A DNA stretch of 64,000 bases from Apteryx mantelli. Its lineage: Eukaryota; Chordata; Aves; Apterygiformes; Apterygidae. The position numbers and the translations under genes were made by a program. Shown one piece after another: positions 13,701-26,202 of this stretch (position 1 is the stretch's first letter; every line of letters begins with the position of its first letter). The stretch covers positions 24,138,001-24,202,000 of the forward strand of contig NC_089981.1 of assembly GCF_036417845.1 (NCBI RefSeq), read 5' to 3'. Below the pieces are notes generated by a model that was not told the DNA's origin, ran no database searches, and saw nothing but the letters and a program-made list of their open reading frames with translations.

Positions 13701-15204
13701 CGGGGCTGCCTTTGCAAGGGTCCTTATTTGGTGAATGGGCTACATATTTTGGCCTGCCCTCCTTCCTCCCTGTCACAGGTTATTGTTGTGGTAATAGCTC
13801 ACGGATGCTTTTTTTACTTAAAGATTATGCTCCCCATGGCTAAGAATAGCTTCTGCAGTTACGTGAACAGTAACAAAAATTAAAAAGAGTATCAACAGTC
13901 TGATTGTCAACCGGAGGCAAAAATCCCACTCCACCCATTGAAGCAGCTATCCACTTTTGGAGATCTCTGGGTGATGCTTGGCTAATGTTGAACCTTCTTT
14001 GGTGGGGTACATGGTTAGTGTGAGAAAAGGGATAGCAAAGTTAAGGCAATCATTCTGCATCAAGTAATTCCTCTGTTGCTGCAAACATGGTGATAATCAA
14101 ACATAATTATCCACAGAGTGCTTTGAGCTGTGACAGAGCTAGGTGTTTTATTTCCACAGCGGATGGCTTGCTGTGAAGTCCCACAGCAGTTATCTTAAAG
14201 GATAGCTCCTGGTGTAGCCATGTGTGCTTTACCCTCTAACCTGTTTGGAATGGGTAACAGGATAAATGGGATTCAGGCATATGTCTTTCTTTTTTTTTTG
14301 GACAATTTTTCCAAATTCCTCTTCAGAGGTCATTGACCTCCTGAAAGCTCTTGTTTTAGACCAGTTTCCCGAAGTCAGAGTGAGAGATCCAGGACTAAAC
14401 ACCCTAAAAAAGACTAGCTGGAAAGATGTGAAGGGAAGACTAATAGGCCATTCAGGTATTTGTCAGAGGCTCATCTTTCAAATACTATTTTTGAGGGAAG
14501 ACGGGGTGGGAGAGGCTCTGACTGTTATCGCTTCAAATAAACCCTTTAAAGCATGGCTCAGGTTGGACTGCAAAAGTCCCATTTCCTTGAGGTTTTGGAG
14601 AGCCTGAAGCAGTTCATCTGAGGTGCTCGCTGTCTCGGTAATTTCAGGTTTTCTAACACAGATGCCACTAACGACTCGATATCTGCAGCCAAACTGGAAA
14701 CCAAGTGGGCAAAATGGTGACCAGAGCAGAATTTTAATTTAATGCAAACAGCTGGGTTCACAACAGTTTTGGCATTGTTTGCTGACGTGGGAACAAGTGG
14801 GACAACACGGAGGCAAAAGGGGTAGTAGTGTCTGAAACCAATGTTGCTGCCAAACACTTGATAACATCAAACCATAGCCTAACCTGAGTTCACATGAGCA
14901 AGGCATAGAAACAGTGAGCAACTTGTTCATCTGCGCAACACTGATCAGAGCAGACCCAACTGTGAGCTAGGAATTAGAGTGATGGGCTATTTGGGAACAA
15001 GGTATAGGGCCAGGATTGCAAACCTTAAATCCTTTGGCAAATTTTGTCTAACAAGAGTCAACATCTCAGTCAGTTGCAACCTGAGAAGGGATGCGTTTGA
15101 TGCCTAAGTTTCAGTGCATGTGGAGAGGATGAGGATGCTTGAAGATGATGCCTTTCTGGATGTAATTATGCAAGAACAAGACAAAGCCATCCCTCGTGAA
15201 TGTG
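10786..15204. other. Intergenic, no gene recognised
   Basis: Moderately AT-rich sequence with A and T runs (11299-11313, 14288-14300) and no coding, RNA-gene or mobile-element signature that I can support. Confidence 0.6.
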
Positions 15205-15790
15205 AAGGTACATAAGGACATAAAAACAGCTACAGTGGGTCAGACCAAAGGTCTATCTAACCTAACATCCGGTCCCCAGTGGAGTCTGTAAGTGGAAGCC
15301 TAAGGAGAAGTAAGAACAAGGGCAAACATATACAATACTTCCCTTCAGTTGTCTCCCAGCCTCCAGCTATTTTGGGTTCAGGAACTTCCTGAGCCAGATA
15401 TGGTTTCTATGTATTTAGTAAATCTCAGTGGATTTCTCTTCCGTGAACTCCCCTCAAATCCATGTAAACTTCTCACATCCACAACATCCTTTGGTAAGAA
15501 GATCCACAGATCTGCTACCTGTTGCATGAAGAATTGTCTCCTTTTGTTTGTTTTTCAGCTCGGTTCCTACTAACTTCATTTAATGCTCCCTATTCTTACA
15601 CAGGAAAAGACAGCAAAATCTGCCCCATCCCCACTCTCATGCCACTTACAAGCTCGGAAACCTCTATCATATACCCCACAATCATCTCCTTTTCCACACT
15701 GAAGATATCAGTTTTACGTACTTTTTCTTCATATGGGAAGTGATCCCTAAGGTAGAACTTGTGAAGGACTTGTGCTATTTTTATGCACAT
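15205..15790 (+). repeat. Decayed ancient interspersed repeat, family uncertain
   Basis: The sequence opens with ACATAAAAACAGCTACAGTG, then GGTCAGACCAAAGGTCTATC, and continues with phrases about a ladder of short conserved blocks (ACAACATCCTTTGGTAAGA, CACTGAAGATATCAG). These closely resemble a high-copy repeat known to me from turtle, crocodile and bird genomes. Copies elsewhere share the same block order. I do not name the family. The copy is degenerate and carries no gene. Confidence 0.55.
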
Positions 15791-17589
15791 CATCACTTGC
15801 CCTCCGACTCCAACCAGTGCTTATCGTGTCTCGTAACCATGAATGAAAACCTCTAGCTTGCTCAGGGCTTGAATTCCAGAATATGAGCTCTAACGCCGCA
15901 AGTGCAGAGTGTTGGCAGGGCTATGGAGATATAAATAATAGCCTGGACTCAAATCCCAGGGAGGAACAGTTCCTAACCATGTTGTACTCATGCAAAGCCA
16001 TTCCTCGGAGTCTCTTCTTTCTCCCGCCCTCCTTTTTAGCTCCCTCTCTTTGCCAATTACCCAGACTCCCAACTTCACTTCCAGGGGTCTTGTGAGGTTA
16101 TCCATGTCTACAGACTACTCGTTGTAGAAAAACTTACAGGATTTCTAACAATGAACAGCAGCTTATCATTTTTTCTCATTGTTGGCATATAAATCCATTG
16201 CAAGTGGTCAGGGGAACCAAGAGCCTGCATAAGTCTTGCTGAGTACCTACTGAAAGCGTAGTGTGCTCTCTGCTGTCTGTATGTCCCCGCAACCTCTGAG
16301 AACATAATCCAAAATAATCATCTCATGCATGGAACTAGGAATAGAAAGAAAGGAAGGATGCATTTTATGTAAAGCAGTCAGAAAGTCTGCAAAACAAATG
16401 GCTTGAAGTGGTTATAAAGATGAAGGAATATGACTCACTTCCAGATGGAACTATTTCTCTTTGGCTGGGCTGAGTGGAGTATTGCGTGTTAGGCAGGTAC
16501 ATGGTTGCTGCTAAGACCAGCAAATTTTGCCTGACACATGGCTGGATTTAACTTCCAGTAAGCTGTATGATGGGTTGGTGGGTTTCATAGCTTTTGCAAC
16601 AAGTGTCACAAGCATAAGGACACTTGCCATGCTGTCAACTGAAAAAAATGTCTGAGGTACTTCTGTCCAGGCAAGTAGAAATCTACCAACTAGTTCAGAG
16701 CATTGGCATATTTAATTAAATACTCTGCTTCGCACAAAGCCATTGGTGGCACTTCAGAGAATGAGGTAAAAGTCTTCAGCCTGCACAAGAGTGTCCTAAC
16801 GTGTTGTGAGCAGAACTTCACTCTGACCCCCAGGCTCTCAGCGCTCAGCTTTTCTGAAGCATGAGGGTTTAGCTATGTTTATCAGCACTTCTCCTCTGTA
16901 ATGCAGCTAAGCATATCCTTATTAATCACAGAGATAGATAGCATTCTTTTCTGAATGTTTTTCATTCACTAACTTTTTGCAGCAATGAGCAATTCCCCTT
17001 TCACTAAATTAATCTGTGGCTGTTGACGACACCAGGTATTTTATTTCAGACTGTCTTTCCTTTCCATGCACCATTCTCTTTGGAAACCACAGCCACTGGT
17101 ACATGTAAGAGAGCTGGAAGATGCTCTTCATACACCGCTCTGCGGCCTGCCCCAGCCCCACTAGGCGAGGGAGGAAGGGGCAAGCAGTGGACTGGCCCTT
17201 CCCCTTGGGTGGGCACGAAATTCAGACATGGGGGTGGCATGCCTCTGTTAGAAGTCTCTTGTGGCTCAGGTACGTTTCTGAATGGGACCCAGGTAATAGT
17301 CATTTCAGGTTTAAAGGGCAGCAGTTCAGATGCAGGGCACACTCCTCAAGTTTTCAAAGCTCTGCTCCCATCTACGTCCATTTAGGAGAGGAATGCAAGT
17401 TAGCCAGGAAACCACCTTTCCCTTTTAAGCGAGCGCATTTCTAAGAGGGCTTGGTATTTCCCATCTCTAGATACTACACTTTTTCCACTGACTCTGCAGG
17501 CGCAGAGTCAGACGTTTCAGCAATAGCCTAAATCCGTCAGCACGCCAGGAAACGCAGGAAGCCAGACACCGAAGCTTCCCATCACACTT

Positions 17590-18010
17590 TCATGGCAAGG
17601 TCAGAGCTGTCTTTGCCCTGCGGCGCCATCACCGATTTACCGTCACCCCCTCGCTTCCAGCACAGGAAAGCACTGTGAGACGCTCCCCAGACCTGGCGCC
17701 CCCCGGCCCTCCGTGGCACCTCCCTCGTCGCCGCGGTTTGCTTTTGTTTGGGCTGCCTGGCCCGGGCGAACGTGCCGGCCTGGGTAGGGGCGGCCGCCTT
17801 GCTCGCGCCGGGCCCTCCGTTTCCTTCTCCTCGGCCACCTCGTCCTCCGAGGAGAGCCGACGAGACGGGCTGGCTCACGCGTGCCGCGAATGCCGCGTCC
17901 CGGGCTGGTGGCGGGGCGGCACAAAGCCCGCATTGTGCAGCCTCGCGGCGCGGAGAGGCGAGCTGCTTGCCGTCCCCAGCGCCGAGCAACGATTCGCTGG
18001 CAGGGAGGCG
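17590..18010. other. Isolated CpG island downstream of IGF2
   Basis: About 420 bp of CpG-dense DNA lies in otherwise ordinary intergenic sequence, some 6.6 kb past the IGF2 poly(A) site. Its right edge carries TTATATAAT (18017-18024), which could act as a TATA box for minus-strand transcription into the island. Open frames inside it resemble no known protein. An unannotated promoter is possible. Confidence 0.45.
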
Positions 18011-21000
18011 CACGGCATTATATAACTGTCGATAGCCTGACTTGTAAACAGATCTCCAGGACGTGTCTGCCTTCCCTTATTTTGGAGAGACAATGAGTTG
18101 GGGGCCGGCACTGATACCTTAACGCCGTTTCTGAGAGCAAGAAAGGCATTTGCTGCCAGAACGTCTTTGCACAAATGATTGATTTGTCAGGGCATCACCT
18201 ACGCTTTGTGCATCGCAATAGGAGACCAGGAGGGGAGGTTAAGGAAACGTGGGACTTTGTCACCAAACCTGGGAGATCTGCAGGGCTCTTTGAGCTACAC
18301 CTTAGTGGGCTTCCTCTGGGGTGGAAGAGGACCTGTGCAGCAAAGTCTCTCCTTACGTTTTTTCCAACAGTAAGACCTACCCCTGCTCTGGAGGAGTCCC
18401 GAGTGTTAAAGAGAGAGGAGGAATTTGATTTCCATGCTCATGCTAGTGTGTTTTCCTTTCCCTTCTCCCCTTCCTCCCCCTGCCCGGCCCTATGCTGTGC
18501 TAACCAGCTGTTCTTGGGTAAGGCAAAAGCAGCCTTTCTTTATGTCCATCCATGAGTGAGCAAATTTCCATGCACGACTTCCAGGTTGGCGAGGGACGGC
18601 CTGCTCCCAGATGAGGCAATTGCGGTCTCCACGTGTATTCAGCCCAAAGGAGCCGTGCTCCTGTTTCCAAGAGAAATCTCGCCTGGGAGACCAAAGCCCA
18701 GCCTGTTGGCCAAGCTCCTGCATGAGCAAAGGGGGACTGTGCTCAGAGGCACCTTTTCGCACCGCCTTTTCCCAAGCTCACCAGCAGCAAAGCCAAAGGT
18801 GCCGCGTTGCCACGGGAAGGGCTGAGTCTGCATATCCCAGCACCAGAAACAGGCTATTACCTGTTCAGGTCATCACCTTACTGCACCTTTACTGTAGTCT
18901 CATAGTACTGTATTCTCTTGCTTGCCAATGGCAAATGCCCCTTTTCTGTCTCTCTTTTCCTGGTCCTCAGAGCTCTGGGCATCACATCCCTCCCCGAGAA
19001 AGAGGGTAGAAAAATACCGGGAGGTTGCTGCTCTGCTATAACTTGGCAGCTGCTCGTTGTGCGCGTCCATCTTCCTCCGCTCTCCTCTCCCCCACTGTTA
19101 GATTCAATTTCATAAATAAATACCCCGCATATTGACGTCATTATAGGCCTTGAGAAATAATACTCCTGTCGCTTTCTTTGCTACGCATGGAGAACGGAGG
19201 GGAGAGGGAGGAGGAACAGAAGCAACAACGTCTTGGAAGATGAAGTCCTAATATTCTCTTAATCGCCTCCCTCCCTTTGCCGCTATGCCCCAGCTGTGAG
19301 GAAAACAAAGATTACCATTATCAATGTGCCCTTCTGGCTTGAGATTGAATAATCAAGTACCAAAAATTCCTGTTCCTGGCAAATTTTTTTGGGGGGGGAG
19401 AGGGGGGGGCATTATTCTGTCCTAGAAGCTGGAGTGGTACCCACACAGGTCTCTGTGCTCCTAACATGGATCTTAAGAAAACCATATCCCAAGTATACTG
19501 CAGGTTTACGTTTTTGTGTTTGTTTAAGAAGCCAGTGACATTTCCAGCCGTGCCTCATTGCAAAGCCTGCTTCCCTCACTTTGTTAGCAGAGGTTGATTG
19601 GCTGTACCATAGACAGACTGTGACAAGCCCAGAAAAGGCCACTGAGTTCATGCTTTCTTCCTGGCTCTGACACCCACCTTGTTTCTCCCCCGAAACATGA
19701 AATAATTTGCTTTTTTCTTAGTATTTTTTTGCTAGAAAAACAAAGCCCCTGAAAGAGCAATTTTTCGGCCTGTAGTCTGTGAACCCAGACTGATCTATGA
19801 GCTACTTCAAAGGGATCCATGAACAGTGTTGAAGGGAAGAAAGGCAGACTTGGATTTGCTATAGAGAGGTCCTCACTGCCACTGAGGAAATGCAGGGCTC
19901 TGAAATGGGATCAGAAAAGGTTGGAATCACCATCTGAGAAACAGTCCAAGGTGTTTTCAGGATCCTGAGCGCTATAAATCACCTGCTTCCCCTTTCAATT
20001 CTGTCCTGAGCCACCTCTTAGAGTTAAGTCCTTTTCCATTAAAAAAGAGAGCCATGGTTTCCTGGCCCCAAAGTGACTGAAGGGCCAAAGAACGGTCTCT
20101 GCTTGGTGCCAAGTGCATTTGCCTAGGATGGAGGGGCAGAGGCTGATTTCTCTCTTTTGCCCCAATAGCTTTAAACCCATGTCTCTTCCAGGGCAGCACC
20201 TTAGTTATGAGTGGTGGGAGGGGTGGTACCTGCCTCCCTGCCAAGTCCCTGGCAAGGATTTGGGTTCGGTTTGGTTTCTGGAGACTGGAATTTAGCACTT
20301 CCTTTAATTCAGTCCTTTACTATTCACAGGGTGTCTGAGATTGGTATCCTATGGCCGTTGCTTCAGCCTGCAGCTCAGATGATTGCAATTTTGGGGATCG
20401 ATGCGCACATAAGCTGCAACTCTGACATAGGCATTAGCTATGCTGGGGACTGCTTATCTGCAGGGATATTTACAGCAAGCAGACAAAAATAAAGAAGTTT
20501 AGATACAAAATCCTGCACTTACTTTACACTGCTTAAGACAGTGACGTCTATGCTCAAAGGAAGGCTTTGTTCATCCCCTGTCTGAAGGGCATTGCCTAAA
20601 GGCACAGCGCTCCCTAATCACACAGTAGAATACTTCCCTTGAACCTCAGCCCATGAATTTTCAACCCTGGAGATCAGGCAGAGTGTTAATAAAACTGCTC
20701 TGCTGATAGGGCGAAATTTTCAGGAGCATCCATATCCCTGCCGGCTGTCGGCAGTCATAGAAGAGAAAAGTTGCAGAGATGGCCAACTAGAATGGAGGAA
20801 TTGTTAGGGAAAATTAGACCGTCCCAGTCCAGCTTACAAAAGGAGACCAAAAGAGCTTGGCTTATTAGCCTGGCAAAATGAAGAGAATGAGATGGCTCCC
20901 TCATCCAGGGAGGGAAGCTAAAAGAGCTGTCTTAAGAACAAACATCATCACCGGTAGCTGCTGGTGGCTAGAAGATCATTTCTAGCCATCAAATGTGATA

Positions 21001-24000
21001 AGATGCCGTCTGCCTTCCAGTAGGAGCAATGAGACAAGAGACCTGAGTGCTTTTCAGGTGGATTTCTATTAATGATTTAATTTTTTTTTACAGATTTATG
21101 TGAAACAACATTAGTCTGCAATAACAAGTTTTGATTTTCCCTGGGTCTTGACTGCCTTCCTAAATCAGTTCCTTTGAAGATCTACTGAGCTGAAGGCTGT
21201 TGGTTTGTACAGAAGGAGCATGTCCTTCATCTAAACACGCTTTTGGGAGGACAGAAGATGGGCAGAGAGGTTGTCCCAGCCCTTCTCCTATGGCAAGGCA
21301 TGGAAATAACTCACCCGACTTGTTATTATTAGTGTTATTTTGTCTCACTGTCCTACAATTGCGAGCTGTGCTCTTTCAAAAAAACCAGTCAACAAAGGGC
21401 AAACATGTACAGGCGAGAACTTTGAAAATTCTGTAAAGATTGGATTTATCTGTAGTAATTTTGGAAAGTGAGGCAAGTATTTTATTGCTCGTGACAGGGA
21501 ATGAGTTCTCTGTTTGTTTCTCTGCTGTTACGTGTCAAATCCTCAGATATTACAGATGAGAGAAAATCTGAACAGTTTCTTTTTGCCATCTAAAACTGTG
21601 CTATGCTTAATGCTTTCTGGCCAACACCACTTGCTTTGTTGCTCTTTGGAGAATACACACGGAGGTCGGCGCTCCGTGGCGGTGCTCCCCTCCAATAACT
21701 GGAGCCACGTGTGGTCTGGACATCCAAACTGAGAGCTGCAAGCAGCCAGCTTAAGACCAGAACGGCCCATTTTAAGTGCCAAGTCTGGCCTCCAACACCG
21801 CCCAAGCCAAAATAACCCTCGTTCAGAAATTTCCTGCCTTGAGCCCACTGCTTGTCGCTGAAGGAGCGCCCGGCGGATTGGAAATCTCGGCTGTCAGTGC
21901 CGTGTTGGTGGGAACAAGGAGCAGGCAGGGGAAAGAGGCTCTCGCAGGGCTCTGCGAACGCTGACATGATTTTAATGAGCAAGTGCATTCCTCCGTGCGT
22001 GCACAGCTGGTAGCACAACAGCGGAGCAGGCCAAGATTCCTGCCCGGACCGATGCGTTTCCGGCAGGTTGAAGTCATGTCTGCCGTGGCGCTCGCCCCGC
22101 CGGCAGCCGCAGCACCCTTCGGCACCCAGGCGAGCGGGAGCCATCCCGAACCCCTCGCGTGGCAGCACCGGGGCTCTCCCGTGACAGGGGGTCCCTTGGC
22201 CATTGCAAATCGGCGTTCCTCCTTCGCGTGGCCTGGGAGCCATGGAGCTGCTGCGCCACCACAGCGCCTGCAGTTTGTGCGCATCGGAAGGGTGTGTTGT
22301 TTTTTTTTTTTTAATTAAAAGAAAATGTTTGAACACACAGACACAGCAACACCTTTCCCAGGTCCCTTCTCCCCTCCCTACAACCATGCAAAGAATGAGC
22401 GGACAGTAATGCATACAACAACAAAACAAGTTGTCTTCTTTTTTTTTTCAATCAACAAATAGTTCTTCCCTTCATTGAGTGCAGAGGCAGCCAGGTACCT
22501 CACCAAAAGACTGAGCTTTTGGGATCAGGCAGGATGAAATTGGTGAAGCAGTTATGAGATATAAAGACAGAGGAACCAGTCTGGAGGCTCAGCTCATCCC
22601 TATGGCACTATTACTACTCACTGAAGGCTAGGGAAACAGTGCAGGTGTTTTCCAGATATAAAAGCTGAGAAATAATGTAGCAGGGGAAGAAAAGGAAAAA
22701 ATACGAGTTGGTTTGTTTTTCCCCCCCTATTGCCCCATATCCAGACAAAGCCAGAGACACTGATTTCGCATCTTGCAAAGACTGCGGCCATTTCCCTACA
22801 AGTTGCACCCTCCCTCCTTCCCCGTATCCCAGGGTATATCGTGCTGGAAAAGTGCCCCCGAAGAGCTGCTGTATGCAAGCACCATTTGCTCTCTGTCTCC
22901 TGCAGAGCGACATAATATCAGTACCTGGAACGACAGGCAGGTTTGGAGGAGGGAGAACTTTCCTGTTCCTTTCCAGGGCACCAGGGAAACAGTTTCCCAC
23001 TCTTCTGCCATAATTATCCTTTGCCTCCCCATCCTCTTGCAAGTCAGCAAAGCAGTGCATGGAGGTCCCTGGTGCACGGAGGTCTCTGGAGCAGCTGGGT
23101 TGAGCCATGAGGCTGGTTTGGGTGCCCAAACATGCCAGGCAGCTCTGAGCTTTGCCTGCTTTGGTACCGCTTCCCATGCCCAAGCAACCCCAGGAGTTCC
23201 GTGCTAAGACCTGTTCCTATGTGTAGGGGCGGCTTAAAAAAAAATCTCAATCAAGTCTGCCCATCCATCTAAGCAAACACAGCATCTTGGGTTTGTTCTC
23301 AACTCCATGGTTCTTCATGGGGATTCAAGTTGGGATTTTTTTTGACTTACCTGCCTACAAGCAAAAGGGGAAGCCTGAGCTGAAGTGCAGGCTTGGTCTC
23401 ACTGGTCCAGATTGGGACCAGGCTCAGAAGTTCCCAGTGACCGCTTGGGGCGCGTTGGCACAACCAAACCACCCCCAAAAAACCAGAAAGAGGTCTGAAT
23501 GCAATGCTGTCCCCCCTCCATATTAGTGGTTTATGCAGCAAAAAGCAGAAAGGAAACAAAGCTCCCAAGGAGCAAACTTGCAGCAGATCCCACCAGAAGC
23601 CATGACTAAGTCAGCCCTTTGTAGGGCCACCTTTGGGTGCGAATGAAACCAAAGGTCTGGGGCGGGCAGAGGGATGGGAAGATGAACACGACCTTTCTCC
23701 ACCTGCAGTAAAGGAAACGTCCAAAGGAAGCAGCTATACCCACAGCTGTACGAAAAACCCTGCCACCTAGTTATGAGGGGGAAAAAAAAAGAGGAATAAA
23801 TCAAGAAAAATCTACTCTTTTGGCTTACTGCAAATTTTAGAAGAAACTAATTTTCCAAAATTGCATTTTTGCATCTCTGAGTGCCTAAATTGTTGACTTG
23901 GCTCAGATGGCACAGTATCTAGCTGAATTTGGGTATAAAGGACTTCTTTGGCACTGTTTTGCCCAGCAGTCACTCTGCAGCGGTGGAAATTACTACCAGA

Positions 24001-24157
24001 CTGGAATCACAGTATTTTCCCTTGCATTTGCACAGGTGTGTGATTATTATAAAAGATGAAAAGCAGCTGACCTGGATCCCTAAAAACGTAGAGAGGCAAC
24101 ATCTTCCCCCATAAAGCAGAGAATTGCTCTCGCCAAGGAAACCTCAGTCTAGATAAG

Positions 24158-24186
24158 ATTCCCCCCCCCCCCCCCCTTTTTTGCCT
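24158..24186. repeat. Homopolymer C and T run
   Basis: A run of about 19 C followed by T6. A second run of about 17 C is near 24493-24509. Both lie just beyond the IGF2 poly(A) site and are prone to length error in assemblies. Confidence 0.9.
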
Positions 24187-24628
24187 TCGGCGCATCTTCC
24201 CTTCCCGTTCAGCTCTCTTCTGAGCAGGAACTCCAGCTACCGGGGCTTTGGAAACGTCCCAAATCCGTAAAAATGCTGACCCTAAACAGATCCCAGCGGC
24301 TACTGGAAAACGCCGCCGCCCCGAGCAAAGGGCTGCGGAGGCAGGTGTCGAACCCGGCTGGACCGACCTCGCTGGGAGCAGCCAGGTGGCCGCAGCTCCC
24401 GCGGCGCCTTTGGGGCAGCGGGAGGTGCTGAGCACCCCCGCGCCGCTCCCTGCCTTGCGGGATCGAGCCCCAAGGCAGGAGCTTCAGCGACACCCCCCCC
24501 CCCCCCCCGGTTCCCTTATGAATATTGCCACCTGGCAAGGCTTTCTTCCCCCCCACCAGCAATGACTCCAGTAGCAAAAAATAAATAAAAGTGAAAGAAA
24601 AAGTCAGGCTTCATATTCTGGATGGATA

Positions 24629-24634
24629 TTTATT
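24629..24634 (-). terminator. IGF2: Distal poly(A) signal of IGF2
   Basis: The minus strand reads AATAAA, followed about 25-55 nt later by a U-rich stretch (ACTTTTTCTTTCACTTTTAT) that suits a downstream element. Cleavage would fall near 24612. Further AATAAA copies on the minus strand at 24806-24801 and 25156-25151 could serve as proximal sites and give shorter 3' UTRs. Confidence 0.65.
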
Positions 24635-25254
24635 TGCTTAACAGATTTTCTTTTTTTTTTTTCTTTTTTTTTCTTTTTTTGGTACAAAGCATCCAGGAAA
24701 GCTTTTACTTCTCTTTTTAAAAAATAAAAACTAGGTTTCTTTTAAAAAAAGACACATGAAAAGGAAAAAAAAAAAGTCAATTATTTGCGATCGCTCTGTT
24801 TTTATTCTGCCTTCCCCACCCCACCCGCTTCCCTCCCCCCTGCCCCTTTAATTTGGACCAATTTTCATTTTTTTCCATATATATTTAATAAAATAAATAA
24901 AGGATTTTCTTTGTCGTGTATTGCAGTGCCATTTTTTTTTTAAACAAAGGCTTCATGGCTCAACATTGCAAGGTAATAACAAACAAAAGGATTATACATT
25001 AAAATCCTCCCCCTCTCGAAACTCCCCCTAGCCCTCCCCTCAAAACCACGAAATAGAATACAATTCAAGTAGTCTTTTTTTTTTTATGTTTTAAATGTAT
25101 GGATATATAAGACAAAGCAAGTACAGAACTGGTTAACAGAGTGTCCCCATTTTATTAGCAAGTGAGAGTATATCACAGGGAGATGTAATTGATTCCCCCC
25201 TTTTACGGTTCCTAGACAGATAATATATATTATTTTAAAACCGACCTATTTTAC

Positions 25255-25628
25255 AGCCCGCTGCCCACCTCTCCGGGCTGCGCCTCGGGCGAGAGCTTCG
25301 CCTTCCCTCCCTCCGGCGCGGCGGCGGGGCCGGGGGCCGCCCCGGGGCGCCTTCGCCGCCCCCGGCCCCCGGTGCCACCTGCCGCGGCGCGGGGGCTCGG
25401 CGGCCGGGCGCGCGGGGCGAGAGAAGGGGCAGGAGCCGGCGGGTGGTGGCGCCGAGGGCCGCCCGGCGCAGCGGCGCAGCACGGCACGGCACAGCGCGGC
25501 GCAGCGCGCGAGCGAGCCGGCAGTGCCGGGGAGAAGCCGGGGAGGGAGACCGAGGAGGCCCCGGGAGCCAGCGTGGCGGGGTCCCCGCCGGAGCGGGGCC
25601 CGGAGGCGTGACGGGCGCACCTGCGTGA
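25255..25628. other. GC-rich block inside the IGF2 3' UTR
   Basis: Roughly 370 bp of very high GC content with many CpG (for example CGGCACGGCAC and GCGCAGCGCG runs) lies between AT-rich flanks. It lies within the predicted minus-strand 3' UTR. It may fold strongly in RNA or act as a CpG island. Confidence 0.55.
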
Positions 25629-26100
25629 CTTCGACATAGTTTGTCTTCAGAACAGTTCCCTTTTAGTCTAAATTTTTTTTTGTTTTGTTTTTCTTTTTTC
25701 TTAAAAAAAAGGATGCATATAGATGTATTTCTGTGTGTGCGTGCATCTGTGTACATGAGTGACAGCCAACTAGCTCATATGGTCATGACCAAGCTATATT
25801 TCAGAAGAGAAAAGAAACACATTTATCACACTTTTCCTAAAACGAAAAGCTAAAATTTCAAGTTCAGTATTCGCTATCTTGTCCTTCCCTCCCCACCCTC
25901 CCTTGCTATTTCTGGGTTTTTTCCCTTCCAACTTACTTTAGCACCATAACACATTTTAAACATTACAATCCCTCTTCAGATACTACACAAAATGTCCCAT
26001 AAAAATAGTGCTTTTTTTGCCAAAAAAGTTATATAATATATTATATATATAAATCAACTAAATCCGTGGCAAATGTGCAATGCAGACGCCTCCTCCATTT

Positions 26101-26122
26101 AAAGTGAGCATCAGCTCACTTT
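26101..26122 (-). other. Perfect 9-bp hairpin in the IGF2 3' UTR
   Basis: The sequence reads AAAGTGAGC, a 4-nt loop, then GCTCACTTT, with no mismatch. On the mRNA the loop is UGAU. It lies about 760 nt after the stop codon, next to a purine tract. Confidence 0.6.
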
Positions 26123-26147
26123 TTCTTTTTTTCCCTTTCCTTTTTCT

Positions 26148-26185
<38 letters not shown>

Positions 26186-26202
26186 CTCTTTCTCTCTTTC
26201 TC
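26118..26202. repeat. Pyrimidine tract with (CT)n
   Basis: About 85 bases of T and C, largely CT repeats, giving a GA-rich tract in the IGF2 3' UTR on the mRNA strand. Confidence 0.9.

Larger units (their letters stand above)
15791..24611. other. Intergenic downstream flank of IGF2
   Basis: Apart from the CpG island at 17.6-18.0 kb and a GC-richer patch at about 22020-22280, this is ordinary sequence. A full CRE-type palindrome TGACGTCA lies at 19133-19140. A 279-codon minus frame at 22429-21590 has no recognisable similarity. Confidence 0.6.

Noticed and set aside
21590-22429. 279-codon minus-strand frame downstream of IGF2
   Set aside because: No recognisable domain, cysteine/histidine-rich low-quality composition, no splice or poly(A) context supporting a gene.
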